Assembly (NCBI GenBank): GCA_032622095.1
Contig: CP136069.1
Coordinates: forward strand, 125,817,450-125,881,449
Source: Siphonodentalium dalli
Lineage: Eukaryota > Mollusca > Scaphopoda > Gadilida > Siphonodentaliidae
Length of the DNA stretch: 64,000 nucleotides
Direction of reading: 5' to 3'
The notes under the pieces were generated by a model that had not been told where the DNA came from, did no database searches, and worked only from the letters and a program-made list of their open reading frames with translations. How positions within the stretch are numbered: the stretch's first letter is position 1; each line of letters begins with the position of its first letter. The position numbers and the translations under genes were made by a program. Shown piece by piece: positions 1 to 12,584 of this stretch.

Positions 1-403
1 ATCAACCGTGGAAGAATTCAAGCGTCTTCTGAAGGTCGGTCATACTAATTTCGCTAAGTTTTATTATCATAGTGACTCTCGTAGAGGCCAAGTATATCAC
101 ACAAGAATGAGACTGGGGTGCAGCCATCTGAACAAAGATCTTGTTGTAAATTACGTAAGAGATTCCCCATTTTGCTCTTGTGGAGAATTTGTAGTTGAAT
201 CCGCGTACCACTTTCTTTTGCAATGTCCCCAATATAGTCAAATTATAGCTGATATGATAGCCGCTCTGCCATTTTCGCCAGCAGATGTGAACATTGATGT
301 CCTATTATATGGGTCTAATGAGATGTCCGATGAAACAAATTCTATAATATTTGAAGCTGTACAACTGTTTATTATCCAAAGTCGACGTTTCGATAATGTG
401 TGA
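1..403 (+). pseudogene. LINE reverse transcriptase, C-terminal end (partial at window edge)
   Basis: An open frame enters from the left edge and stops at 401-403. It carries a cysteine/histidine cluster, FCSCG followed by YHFLLQCP, which is the Zn-knuckle-like tail found after the thumb region in many LINE ORF2 proteins. The upstream HTRMRLGCSHLN stretch also fits that region. The endonuclease and RT core lie outside the window, so activity cannot be judged. Its residues differ from the LINE copies at 8.7, 37 and 45 kb, so this is probably a separate LINE family. The LINE assignment is fairly secure; the clade is not. Confidence 0.7.
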
Positions 404-1135
404 GCTCCGTGCGCAGGGGGTCGTGTATGTGAACATGAGGTGCATAACTTGTATGTATAAATATGTAAGTCGCGTTTCTGCACATTGTGTTCGGGCATAT
501 CCGGCTGTCTGCCCACGGAGTGCATGCTCAACCGTGCTGACCTTGGCATATTAATGGACTTACTACTGATTGTACTTACATGTACTAATTGTATCTAGAT
601 TATATTGATACGCACTACAAGTATAACAATTATCCTAATATATACTTATTTTCATGCATCATCTCTCCTGGGTGCCGAGACGTATTTGGGGTCTAATTCC
701 GTTTCTATATTGGACAACACACCATGATTTAACGCCATAATGTAAAATTTAGATTATGACTGAGGGATTATTGTATACAGCATTTATCACACTTCTTTTC
801 CACCTACTTTATTATCTTTCTTATCTATTTCATAATCTCATCCCTTCTATCACTCCTCCATCTTTCTGATCCCTGCACTCACTTAACTAAGTTCCCAACA
901 TTTATTTGAAAACACAGAACAATATTCAAATTCCCGTCCTTTTTACCCTGTAGCTGTCTGTATTGACACTCGGGGTAACATTTTTGGAGGAAAAGATTTT
1001 ATAAAAGCCATAGGCTCATGGCTTGTTATCTAATCCTCATTTGAACTATGTTTTTTTTCTCAATATGTATAATTGTCAATGTGATGTTCTGTTCTTTTGT
1101 TCAAATAAATATTGTTTACACTAACATCATGTGAG
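404..1135 (+). other. Probable LINE 3' untranslated region
   Basis: There is no coding potential here. The stretch follows the LINE stop codon directly and contains AATAAA at 1104-1109, which could be the element's polyadenylation signal. I could not place the exact 3' end. Confidence 0.35.
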
Positions 1136-2490
1136 TCAGAAATATGGTGTTTATTGGTTTATACATGCACAGCCAAGTAGGACATATCGCAGTATTGAAC
1201 AGTGCACATGGGGCGGGACGGGGGTCGATTGACTCATTTTTAACGACGATTTCAATCCCAAATCACCGGATCACTATTTAAAGGGGCAACTGAATTTGCG
1301 GTACAAATCTTTATTTGTCTGACAGACTCGGAACTTGTTTAATGGTCATGTTCACATTTTTCGTTAAATTTTGTATTGACTTTTAGTTAAATATATCATA
1401 CATTGTAATATCATTGACAAATTTCTAAGTAAAATTATAGCGATTTTTTTTTAATTCTTCTTTAAATACTGAGGTTTAAGATAGATATTCCCCTCGCTGT
1501 CGGGCATTCGCATTCGCCTGGGAATTATTTTTCCGAATTCCCGACAGCTCGGGGAATATTCTATACGTAGTTGTCGTGGACTGAAAATCTCTGACGCAAA
1601 TGAACAGTTGTATCAAGTGTCGGGCACAGGCACTTTGTAGAAAATAGTGTTTACATAATATGTATATATAAGACAAGGCTAGACAATGTTCGGTTTCCGA
1701 TTTCCTATATTCGTTGCATTTCTGACTCACCGAACCGATTATGGCCGCGTAAACGGCATTGTCGCTTGTTTTTCTTCTTTCAAAAGTGAATAAAAACCTC
1801 CTTACACTGTCAAATGGAGTGGAATGTCTAAAAACAACTTTTGTATACTTTGAAGTGAGAAAATTGCTTCAAATCAAATCACTAACATGCACTCCACGGT
1901 TGGTGATTATCGGAATACGATATGGGAACACTCCGACGTACGTACTCAGATTTCACCAATTTTCGTACCTTGCTTGACTGTACCAAGTTTCACGGGAAAA
2001 AGACCAATTTGATTCTAATTGTCGTTATATATATTTATTACCCCATTTGTTATTCCTTTTCATAAAAATAAAATAAAACAAGCCGAAAATGATATGTTTA
2101 AAATGTCTTAAGCATGATATTGGCGATAAGTTGTTATCAGAGTACGTTATACTTGTGATAGTTACGTTACGCACACGGTATTAGCAAATGTGACTCTTTC
2201 ACATTGGTCGATATACACAATATTTTTTTTCGGACCGTCTTTTCATAAACAAAGCCACGTGAATATCGACCAATCGGAAAGAGGGCATTATGTTGCCACG
2301 ATTAATGGTGAATCGTCCCATGTGTGTGCTTAGATTAGAAAGATTTCTAACAATAGCACGTATAAAACAGGTTTATATCGGCATTCTACAGCACTCTAAA
2401 TGGTAAGGAGGGTTTATATCACTTTTGGAAGTAGCAATATATGCGACAATACCGTTTATCCGACCAAAATCGGTGCAGTGAGTCAGAAAA
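1136..2490. other. Non-coding stretch with small inverted repeats
   Basis: I see no gene. Two imperfect inverted repeats are visible. One pairs ATTCCCCTCG near 1488 with CGGGGAAT near 1552. The other pairs ATTGGTCGATAT near 2203 with ATATCGACCAAT near 2264. Both look like remains of small hairpin (MITE-like) elements. Confidence 0.3.
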
Positions 2491-2496
2491 TCAACG

Positions 2497-3030
2497 TTGA
2501 CGGCGTTCGGCGCTATTCCGTACCGAATTAGTGCATTCCCCTGTGGTATGTATAAGGATATATTTCAATATGTGTTTGCCACAAGTTCCCCGTGTTGTCG
2601 GGTGCAACGAGCCAACGACTTACTGGGGCAGGTAGCGAGCGATAATCGTGTCCACACTGACACGGTCAGTTCAGTTGTGGTGCACTTAGGGACCAACGGC
2701 ATTATTCACACACGCGCGAAGGCTACCATAATGATTAGTGTCACAGGCGAGGCTTTGCCGCAGATACGGAAACTATTTCCAAACGCTGAACTGAGCTTAT
2801 GCAGTGTGCCTCCCAGAAAAGGGAAAAGCGCCCGAGTTCAAGATCACAACAGTGTCGTTATACTAGTCAATGAATACATTGAATACATTTGCGGAAAGAA
2901 ACCAAATTTGAAATTTGTTGACAGTTCTGCTGTATTTTGGGATGGTGACGGTGTAGCGAAGGCACTGTTCGACGAAAATGACAGAAACGGTCTTGGTGTA
3001 AACAAAATTAATTTCGAACAAAACATGTAA
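2497..3030 (+). pseudogene. SGNH/GDSL-hydrolase-like fragment, probably transposon ORF
   Basis: The 177-codon frame contains VVHLGTNGI, which fits block III (GxN) of SGNH hydrolases. LFPNAELSLCSVPPRKGK follows, and then an IEYICGKKPNLKFVDSS strand typical of esterase-type ORF1 proteins carried by LINEs and other retroelements. The block I serine motif is missing, and the expected DxxH near the C-terminus is replaced (GVNKINFE). The copy is therefore truncated and presumably inactive. The frame opens with TTG and the first ATG is near 2548, so no genuine start is evident. It could belong to the LINE that begins near 4.57 kb, but the GAT tract and other sequence lie between them. Confidence 0.5.
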
Positions 3031-3990
3031 TACATACAAACAATTTGACATAAATAATAATAGAGTTCAAAACGTGGATTAGACAACAAGCCCAAAGGCT
3101 TTTATCAAGTATTTTCCCCGGAGAAGGAAAGTTTACCCTTGGTATCAGAATAGATACCATATAGGGTAAGTTTAGAAGACGGGGAAAACATGTTAGATCC
3201 GAAAAATATTGTTCAAGGAGGGGTATAGAGGGATCGAGTGCAGGAAGGAAGAACGTTTGTCAAGTTAACTGGTATTGCATTCCGTGCATCAGCCAACACG
3301 AAAGATGGGAGTGAAGCGACTTCAATAATGATTATCTCTATTTTGATATGCCGTGAGGTGGAGTCTAAATTTTCATACATGAGATCATTTGATAAACATT
3401 AAATTATACTGCAAGTGTTATCAAGTTGTATAAAGTGGTTAACCAAGCATGGGTCCCCAAAGAAACCCATCTCGGTGATTTCCGGAAATCCAAACTTGGC
3501 CCACCCCCTGAGGATCATGTGTGCATATATGTTTAAACACGAAGGGGGGGGGGGGGGTAACTAAGTAAGGGTCCCTAGAGAAACCCATATCGGCGTTTTC
3601 CCGGAAATCCAAACTCAGCCGACCCCCTGAGAATCATGGGTGCACTCATTAAGTTTCATTCTATAAAAGGGCATAAATGAATCACCTCTGTGCGTCAATA
3701 TATGACCACGGCATAACAAAAAGAAACAATAAAACTTTGTAAAAGTACCGTATATATTTTAGTTACACAACTTTGATATTTATAACATATATTATTTATT
3801 TAAGAAACGGTCTTCATTTCAGCCCCGATGACCGTGATAAGTTGAGTGTAGCTTTAGTGGAAGCTTCGAATGCATCGAAGCGTGGGCGACAGGAAACACC
3901 ATTCCCTGCCCAAAACAAGGCACACAGAACTGGGACATGAACTGCATGTACTGACAATGTCATTGTGGTCAAAATGTTAATAACGCTGTA
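3031..3990. repeat. Non-coding, with a tandem duplication of about 120 bp
   Basis: There is no gene. Two related units lie at about 3437-3535 and 3558-3645. Each contains AAGAAACCCAT or AGAGAAACCCAT, a GGAAATCCAAACT core and ACCCCCTGAG. A run of about 14 G near 3546 separates them. Confidence 0.45.
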
Positions 3991-3994
3991 GCTC

Positions 3995-4570
3995 ATGCAT
4001 GTATCTGTGAATGAACGTGGTGGTGATGATGACGATGGTGGTGACAATTGTGATGGTGCCGACGATGATGATGATGATGATGCTGCTGGTAATGACGACG
4101 ATAATGATGATGATGATGACAATAACGATGACGATCATAATGGTGATGACGCTGAAGACAGTGAAGCCGATGATGATGACAATGATGATGATGATCGTGG
4201 TTATGACAACGACGACGATGATGATGATGATGATGATGATGACAATAGTGATGAAGATGATATTGATGATTGTGAGGACGACGGTTAAGCTGATGGCATT
4301 ACTAATATTGATGATGATGGGTCGATAATGAAAATTGTGATAACGCTGGTAACAATGCTGATACTGATGATGATAATGATAATGATGGCGGTGATGATGA
4401 TGATGATGATGAGGAAGATGATGGTGTTGATGATGATAATGATAGTGTTGATGCTGATGAGGATGGAAGCGTTGACGTCGATAATGATGACGGTGATGGT
4501 GATGGTCACGATGATGATGGTGGTGCACATGGTGATATTTATGAAGATGATGGAAATGATAATGATTCTC
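3995..4570 (+). repeat. Degenerate GAT-repeat tract, partly in frame with LINE endonuclease
   Basis: This is a trinucleotide tract of GAT, GAC, GGT and AAT codons that reads as Asp-rich on the + strand and His/Ile-rich on the - strand. From 4318 onward the + frame has no stop and runs straight into the endonuclease domain at 4571. The part before 4288 is in another frame and ends with TAA. A similar tract lies beyond the 3' end of the same LINE (10985-11225). It is either an acidic linker of the LINE protein or a microsatellite target; I cannot decide which. Confidence 0.6.
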
Positions 4571-5612
4571 AACACCCTGGTGGTTTAAAAATATTATCTC
4601 TTAATGTTTGTGGCCTGTATCAAAGCCTGAACTATCCCGAATTCCAATCGTTATTAGATCAGTATGCCGTGATTTGTCTTTGTGAAACGAAAACATACAT
4701 GGAGGACGATATATATGTACCGGGTTTCGAAATTATATCCACGAGGAGCAGACTTAGAGTTGAAAGTAATCGGTCAGGTGGAATATTAATAGCCGTAAAC
4801 GTTCGAAACATTTGGTAGTCAAACAAATTAATCTTAGTTCAGAACATGTGACTTGGGCAACAATATCAGTTTTACCACAACAAATCCGCTGTCAAAACTT
4901 ATACATAGGGGCGGTCTATGTACCACCACAAACACTAGATACGCAGATAATCAATGGTCCGATAATGTATTACAGGATATTCTTACCATCAGAGGATCGG
5001 ATCAAGAGGTTCTACTATTGGGCGATTTTAATGCAAGGACGAGCACACTGAACGACATTACTGATGAAGATAAACGGACAGGCATTGACTATCTTGACAA
5101 TTATACATGTGTACCTGACAATTTTGATGAGCCCATTTCAGTTATTCAAATTCCACAAATATTTTCAAAAAATAAAGGGAAACCAAACTCGTTGGATACC
5201 GATTTATCGACTTGTGCAAGGGTGGTAGGATTAATATCGTGAATGGAAGACTAGGTAACGATCGCGGAATAGGAAAATGCATAATTATGTTGAGAAGTAC
5301 GTTAGTGTTGTTGATTATGCAATTGAGACTAGAATGCTATTCCCACTGGTTACCAATTTTGATATGCTCGATTTTTCAAACTTTTTTTTCAGACGAGCAC
5401 AGTGGTCTGAACATTACGCTTGATTGATCTTATAGCGACCAGACTTATGCTCAACCGACTAATGGGGCCCCTTGAGGGCGCAACAAAAATAGTAACTATA
5501 TCGCCGTGGTGCAAGAAGCTATACCTGAACTGAATGATTTGTTTAATTCTGTTAACTTAACTCTGTGAATTCGTCCCAAGATATTGACTTATTGACCAGG
5601 GGAGTGTCCGAT
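4571..5612 (+). pseudogene. LINE endonuclease (APE-type) domain, frameshifted
   Basis: The sequence begins with LKILSLNVCGL and then AVICLCETKT, the first catalytic blocks (N, E) of the AP-like endonuclease of non-LTR retrotransposons. It continues in shifting frames with IGAVYVPP, then LLLGDFNARTS (the GDFNA block), DLCKGGRINIVNGR, VDYAI, and a DEH motif near 5394. These are successive motifs of one endonuclease spread over at least three frames, with a stop at 4816-4818. The copy is therefore dead. The RT half resumes at 8693, after the insertion at 5621-8684. Confidence 0.75.
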
Positions 5613-5620
5613 GTTTTAGC

Positions 5621-8600
5621 CACTGTGGAGGATCTATTCCTAGGAATGTGGTGCTCTACCAATTTTTTTAGCAATTTTTATCGTGACATTCCGGTGCTTT
5701 ACTGGGGATTTTTTATTTTCGCCGCACAAAAGTGAAGAAAAATTACAGATTATGTAAGTATATCGCAGGTTTCTTTTAACCAATGGATTATTTATATTGA
5801 TGTTCACATTGATATGTGAGAAAATGTAAGAAATCCCATAGGAATGCCCGTAAAACGACATTTTATAATTATATTCCGATACTTTACAGAGTGCTCAGTG
5901 CTCTCCCAATAGTCAAGTGCTCTCCCCAGGATCATGTATTGTGCTATACCAAGCAAAAAAGCGAATAAATACTAAATATGTTATTTTGCGTCGCATCTAT
6001 ACGTCCATAAAGGCATACTTTGTTCGTTTAATCACGTATTTCAGGGGTAGCTAGCAAACGCAATGGGGAGTATATGAATGAACTATGTAATCTACAATTA
6101 TTTCCATGTGTTCTATTGGATATAACTGATAACAAACGCTCAATTCTTGTTCAGGAAATGATTGTCGAACGTATTTTTATTGTGTAACTGTAATTGTGGC
6201 CAATCTTGGAATGTGACATAGTTGGTTGGTTTATGGCAATTAATAGGTCATTATCCTTGTTATATCCCCAACAGAAACTGTTGCACCAGTGTTCACAAAT
6301 ATCATGTTTCATGTAAAATATCATGCTGAGATTTTGAAACAACCGAGCAGTCGAAACCGGAAAACATCAAACATTCTTACGTAGTTTGGTGGAATAACCG
6401 CGAAAAACTAAACACGATATCAGGTATGACTATACACAGGTTCATGCAATTAGGTCCATTCGAGCAAAACTTACAACACAATCAGGTAGTAAGAGTGTTT
6501 CAATAGAGTAATCCCACGCTACTGTTCCTGCTGTGGCTAAAAAAGAGCTAAACTACACTTTACATGTGTATCACGGGGTGATAGAACGTTGATGGACCAG
6601 TGGGGGTGTTTTTATTCTCATCGTTCAGTGATGTTCCGCGATAATCGTGACCAGATTTTCATTGCGAGCTCGAACGCCAAATTACAAACCCGCCAAATTA
6701 CAAACCCGCAAATGTGTAAGTGTATATAAATATGTTTATGTGTGTATTTGAGTGGTCGTTTGTATGTATAATTGTTTTATTTCGACATTTGCGTCGTTTT
6801 GGTGGTCAGTGCTCTGTTTCTGATTTGTGACGCCATCATGTGTGTATGCACCAATGTTGGATTTTCATTATTCGTATTTATATATTCATGTATTCATATA
6901 TTTATTGTCATGGACCTTAGTGGTTTACACCACATGCTTGGGGTCAGTTGTATGGATTACATGTCTATTCTTAAAGCCATTTTGCAATTATTTTATATTT
7001 ATACTATTTGTCTTCGCTATGTGTGTTCTTGTGTGGCTCACATTCATATGGATAATCCACTTGGGTGTGAGTCATATGCATTGTATGGGAGGCCAAATTC
7101 ACATTTAATAATGAATTGTGCTTAAGCGCAAATAGGGCATTTACGCTTAAGCGTAATTAATGACTACTATCTAACTTACCCATTAACTATTAGCACGACC
7201 TGGTGTATCACCTAGCAACACAAGATGAGCATTGAGCTAATTTTAACCTGTACTCAACAGTCAACTGTGAGTTTGTGTTCAACAATGAGAATCCCTAATT
7301 ACATATTATCAGCATCCCTCTATCCAAAGAATTGATGTCTCCTTCCCGGAACTCTAGTATTTTTTTGTATGATGTTTTTAATGTATTTTTGCACAGATTT
7401 TAGCATTTACTATGGTAATATCCTATACATGCATGCGGTGTCACTGCATGAGGGCTTTCTTACCTCATACAGTGATGCTCTAAGTAATCGACTTCTTAAC
7501 CACAGTATAATTATGGGTAACTTTTCAGGATTTAGTCGGAAATATGATTTGTTGCCATTCATCGAAAAGCTCTAAATCCTGAAAAGTTATCCATAATTCT
7601 GCTGTGGTTAAGGAGTTGATTAATTAGAGAATTGCTGTATGGTTTACTTATTGACTTAAATCAGGGGAAAAAACCCTATTTTCATATTATCAACATCTTT
7701 GTCCAAAAAATGGTGTGTAATTACTGAAGCTTTGGTGTCTCAGTCCTGGAGCTCTAGTTTTTCTTATTAAATCAGCAACTCTTGCACAAATCTATAGTAT
7801 TTCCATGATCATATAGTGTGAATGTGGTGTCACCGAGGGCTTTCTTCCCTCATATGGTGTGCCTGTATACTCGAAAATTGAAGAAAATCAATGTCGCCCC
7901 GACTAATACAGAAAGTAATGCTAATGCAAGTACCCCCAATTAATACATATTGTATGTAATATATTATATATAGTTTATTAAGTTGACTATTTTGTGAGCA
8001 TAAGCATATTGTCAAAATAATTGACGTTATATTAACTACAGAACGGGTGAGCTACTTCATTTGTATCCCGGCATGGCTTGTATTATAATTTCTTAACAAA
8101 TAATCACCAATGTGGCTTTATACGAGGTTGTTTTAGTAGGATTTCAGCCAGCTGAGTTTTCAGTACAGCACCGGAATAACGATTATTCAACTCACAAAGC
8201 ACCGGAATGACTAGTAAACCACCGGAATACACATGTAGACCTATTTTATGGTCGTTTTCTTCGATTTGGTATGTTATTAATGATATTTTCATGTTGCATT
8301 GACTTCAGGAATGTATTGAGGAACAGGCATTCAAAGTTACAATATACAGTATTCAGTATTAAGTCGGTAATACGCCGTTGAAGTGACGAATTTCCCAAAA
8401 AACGCAAAATATCGAGTAATTTATTTATATTACTGGGCAGTATGCCAATATAGTGGCATAATATTACAACATATATTACTCACCTTCTTTGGCACGTCCA
8501 TCTTGTATTCATTCGTCCAATATTTGCGTTTAAAACATTACTAAAACGCGTGTTTATTACCCACGCATGTCATCTCTGTCGCACAATGAGCAAAATGTGA

Positions 8601-8684
8601 CATAACACCGGAATATTTGCTCGCCAAGCACGTAAATATTGCTCGGGAGAGCACCACATTCCTAGGAATAGATCCTCCACAGTG
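5621..8684. mobile_element. Non-autonomous hAT-like DNA transposon inserted in the LINE
   Basis: The ends are inverted repeats of about 37 bp. The left one begins CACTGTGGAGGATC at 5621 and the right one ends GATCCTCCACAGTG at 8684. They are flanked by an exact 8-bp direct repeat GTTTTAGC (5613-5620 and 8685-8692). CA/TG termini with an 8-bp duplication suggest the hAT superfamily. No transposase is visible in any frame. Subterminal CCGGAAT and GAGAGCAC motifs recur near both ends. An inverted pair at 7490-7535 and 7573-7618 looks like a small nested hairpin element, and a short palindromic segment (GCTTAAGCG) lies near 7124-7157. Confidence 0.75.
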
Positions 8685-8692
8685 GTTTTAGC

Positions 8693-10860
8693 AAAGGCGG
8701 GTGATAAGACGTTTTCAATTACAAATATGACTAATAAGAAGTATTATAAGACAGGATCTAAGGAAAAAATGTGGTTTGACGCAGAGTGTAGACGTAAAAG
8801 GAGGGAATTAAAAAAGACTAAAAAGAATTTCAATAAATTAAAGTCGGATACAAATAAGCGTCACCTAAATATAGCATGCAGCAAGTCGTACAAAAAGACT
8901 TTGGATATAAAAATAAACACTATGCGAGATAATTGAGCTTCATACACTGTCGCACAATGAACCTTCCGAATTCTGGAAAACTGTTAGAAAATACTCTGGG
9001 ATAAATGAGCAAAGCGATTTTATTAATATGGAAATATTCTATACGATCATTTTAAGGAGTTGAACGAACATAATGATGATACTGATATCACAGATTTAAT
9101 ATGTCTAATGGAGGAATTATCTTGCTGTGACGAAAGGAATGCCCCTATGATAGCTTATGAAATTTTGAAAGTGATATATTCTCTCAAATCAAATAAGTCC
9201 GAGGGCCTCGATAGAATGTGCAATGAATATTTAAAGATAACTTCACAAATTATGTTACCGTTCTACCTGCGCATGTTCAATTATGTCCTTGATACGGGTG
9301 TTTATCCTGAAGACTGGGCTATTGGAATGATCGTTCCGCTATACAAGAACAATGGCGTGAAAACCGACCCTGATTCCCATAGAGGCATTACACTACTTAG
9401 TTGTATTGGTAAGTTATTTACGAGTGTCACCATCGCAAGCATTTCAAACTTTTTGAAACCATCAAGAAACTTCATGAAAATAAGTCAGAATTTAGAAAAG
9501 GACGATCCACTATTGATATCATATTCAGTGTATTTTATAGGTCAAACTATTGCGTAATGACATAAACGGGAAAGTTTTCAATGTTATTCGTAATATGTAT
9601 AGGGTGTCAAAGTCTTGTATTTTCAAAAATGGTAGTCGATCAGACTTTTTCATATGCAGATCGGGAGTGAGGCAAGGGGTTAATTTATCAACGCTTCTAT
9701 TTCCCTTATACTTGAATGATGTACAGATATTTTCCCAAGAACTGTGCACTGGACGGCCTACGTTACCTTGACCAGCGCAGCGTAGACCTAACTGGAAATT
9801 ATTTGAACTTATTGTGCCTTCTGTATGCAGACGATACTGTACTATCTGCTGATAGCGCGCAAATCCTCCAACGTATGTTAAATGCATTTAGTGATTATGC
9901 CGACGCATGGAATTTAGAGGTGAATAAGAAGACAAAAGTAATGGTATTTTCTGGTGCTAAATCAATGAACCATACATTTACAATCAGCGACGACAGCTTG
10001 GATGTAGTTGATGATTTTCAGTATCTTGGTATCGATTTTTTCTACAATGGTGGATTTTGTCGCGCAATCAAGAAGATACGATGAAAGGCAACAAAGGCCA
10101 TGTTCGGTCTTCTTTCTAACATCAGAACCCTACACCTACCTATTGATCTTTCCTTAAAACTGTTTGATTACTTGATATTACTGTACGGATGTGAAGTCTG
10201 GGGATTCTAAAACACCAAGACAATAGAAGCTATGCACTTGAAATTTTGCAAATTATTAACGCTTATGAAAGAAAGCACACCAAATTATATAGTACATGGT
10301 GAACTCGGACGATGGCCTCTAGACATCGCGATTAAAAAGCGCATGGTATCATTTTGGTCCAAATTAGTTGATAGTACTAACCAGGAGAGAATAGATGCGA
10401 AATTGTATACTCTTGTTTATAAAATGAGTTCACTTGGCAAACAGTTTATCGACCTTTATACAAAATACACTGACTCAAACTGGATTCACATGGGCGTGGG
10501 AAAACCATTCTTCACTTTACCCGACTATGATAAAATTGTTTTACATGACATGGAAGGATGACGTTACTAAATCATTAAGGGGGCAATTTTATACCGTCGT
10601 TGTCCAAATGTTACACTTTGAACTTTTCATTTAGTATTTATATACAGAGGCCGAGGACAGCAATTCATAGACTTGCTGTAGAAGTGACTCGGTGGAAGAA
10701 AGGAAAGCGAAAACATGCAAGCAGTGGCCACCAAGCAGTGGCCACCAACGATTCATTACGTAGCATTTGTAAAGGGGAACAAGGGGATGGGTATCACTTT
10801 CTGCTGAAATGCCCTAATCTTCGGGAACTTAGAATTAAATATTTACCAGAATGTTAGCGA
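8693..10860 (+). pseudogene. LINE reverse transcriptase region, broken into several frames
   Basis: This resumes the LINE protein interrupted at 5612. In order it shows KMWFDAECRRKRRELKK (the linker after the endonuclease), LKSNKSEGLDRM, YRGITLL-type HRGITLLSCIGKLF, a SGVRQG motif near 9661, and LYADDTVL with an intact YADD near 9823-9834. GELGRWPLDI follows, and finally a C-terminal CKGEQGDGYHFLLKCPN knuckle. At least five stops or frameshifts separate these pieces. Very similar protein segments occur at 37.1-39.9 kb and 40.0-46.3 kb, so these look like copies of one LINE family (clade unassigned; CR1/L2/RTE-like). Confidence 0.8.
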
Positions 10861-11500
10861 AATTATTTTTTCGAAAGAATCGTGTTATGCATTATTAAAC
10901 GAAACCGATATTAACACATTGCGGAATCTATGATAATTAATAAGGGTCTTAAGTTAACAGCACTTTAAATGATATTATATAGCTATGATGAAGATACTGA
11001 TGGTGATTAAAATGATGATACCGATGATGATTGTAATTATTATTATTATTATATATGCCTTTATTTACGACGACGGTGGTGATGATTTATATGATACTAA
11101 TGAAGATGACAATGCAGACAATTACGACGATGTGCACATAGAGCACTTTTGATGATGGCCGCGATGATGATGATGACGGTGGCGATGATGATGCTGATGA
11201 GGGTGATGTTTATATTTTTGATGTATTTTGTGTTATTGTGTTATCGAATTCTCATGTTGCACATATTGTGTCTGAACAATAAACCATTGATACAGTCGAT
11301 ATCTAACTAGTATAATTATATAGAACTGGAGTATAGCGTTGGTTGATATGCCGGGTAGGTGCCCACTTTTAGGGTCATTAACTACATAATAGTATACCAT
11401 AAAAGACACGGAAATCGTGTTGGGTTACGCCGTGTCAGGACTAATTAACCACCCGATACTAATTATTGGGATCGACGGAGAGCGTGTACATCTGCCGAAT
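10861..11500. other. LINE 3' flank with second GAT-rich tract
   Basis: There is no gene. 10985-11225 is rich in GATGAT, GATGAA and GACGAT triplets, matching the tract before the endonuclease. The rest is AT-rich and unremarkable. It leads to the receptor exon. Confidence 0.5.
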
Positions 11501-11576
11501 GTGACATTCGTATATTCATCCATTCTTATACCACAAAGCCCTGCCATCACATTTGATAACTGACTTATTCGAGAAA

Positions 11577-11799
11577 ATGTTAACAGGAACATGGACGTTT
11601 CTAGTCATCAGTGCCTGCTTTCTTTTATTTTCGGTATTTGGGAATTCGATGGTGATATTAAGCGTGATTCGCTTCAGACATATGAAAAATGTTACTAATA
11701 TGTTGATCTGCAATTTAGCAACTAGCGATATAATTCTGGCTGGTGTTGTGATACCCCAGATATTATATGACATGTCACACACAGATAATTTCCACGCAG
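11577..11799 (+). CDS. GPCR exon encoding TM1-TM2 (rhodopsin class, peptide-receptor-like)
   Basis: The translation starts at ATG 11577 and gives TM1 with the conserved asparagine (FGNSMVILSV). A short loop (RFRHMKNVTN) and TM2 with the LAxxD motif (NLATSDI) follow, then the start of the first extracellular loop. The exon ends at CACGCAG before GTATGT, leaving one base of a codon (phase 1). This matches exactly the two bases supplied by the exon at 53760. Only about four residues precede TM1, although the frame is open upstream to 11505. Receptors of this class usually have a longer, often glycosylated N-terminus, so a 5' exon upstream is likely and the start given is provisional. Confidence 0.85.
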
Positions 11800-11939
11800 G
11801 TATGTTACTTTCTCAGTTAACCTTTTCTGTACTAAATGGATTCTGTACTCAGTTATAACAGTATACATTGGAATTGTCTAGTATTCAATTGGAGGGGTGT
11901 TTATGATAAGTTAGCAGACGACAGTTAAACGAAAATATA

Positions 11940-12584
11940 TTTTTAAGCCGTGCGCACGGATTACTAATGAATAAATAGTAATTACTAACGGATTAAAATT
12001 ACCACAGCTTGTCCCTCCATAGGCATCAGTCATTGAAGGTAACTTCAATAATTAATTATGATTATTAAACAATAATTATTCGCATTTAGTAATTATGATT
12101 ATTAATTTATTATGAGTATTAATTGATTACGAATATTAAGTAATTAATATAAATTATGATTATTAATTAATTATGATGATTACAAATTAATTATTCGCGT
12201 TTAGTAATTTTGATTATTAATTTATTATGAGTATTATTTAATTATCAATATTAATTAATTAACATTGATTATGATTATTAATTAATTAATTAATTATGAT
12301 TATTAAAAATTTATTATTCGCATTTATTAATTTTAATTAGTAAAAAAGCTCTCAATGTAAAAAAAAAGGTGGAACCCTACATGACATGGTAACCAGGTGG
12401 GGCGGATCGGGACCCCAACCCATGCAGGGCGGGATGGGATTCTAACCCTAACCATGACCATAACACTAACCCATGTCACAACCGGAACATGGTGCATCCT
12501 AAAATAACCCTGACCAGGACAAGATGGGACGGTGTGGGGCGCACCGGGGCGAGGCGTGACGGTGTGGGACGGGACGAGACCCTT
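11940..12584. repeat. AT-rich tandem repeat and GC-rich repeat
   Basis: At 11948-12000 a CCGTGCGCACGGATTA motif precedes a TAATTA-rich stretch. Within 12050-12340 a unit starting near ATTCGCATTTAGTAATT recurs about every 115-125 bp (three partial copies). 12370-12584 is GC-rich, with GGGACGGG and TAACCCTAACCATGACC segments. These resemble, in inverted orientation, the sequence around 47640-47841 and 52758-52960. Confidence 0.5.

Noticed and set aside
3977-4528. Long minus-strand His/Ile-rich frame, like a histidine-rich metal-binding protein
   Set aside because: It is the antisense reading of the GAT trinucleotide tract. No start context, splice sites or non-repetitive part.
6772-7125. Hydrophobic 117-codon frame that could be a membrane protein
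   Set aside because: It lies in the non-coding interior of the hAT-like element. T-rich sequence gives hydrophobic codons by chance, and no family resemblance was found.
12440-12500. TAACCCTAACC, possible interstitial telomere repeat
   Set aside because: Only about two hexamers, within a diverged GC-rich repeat (ACCATGACCATAACACTAACC). Not a telomere array.
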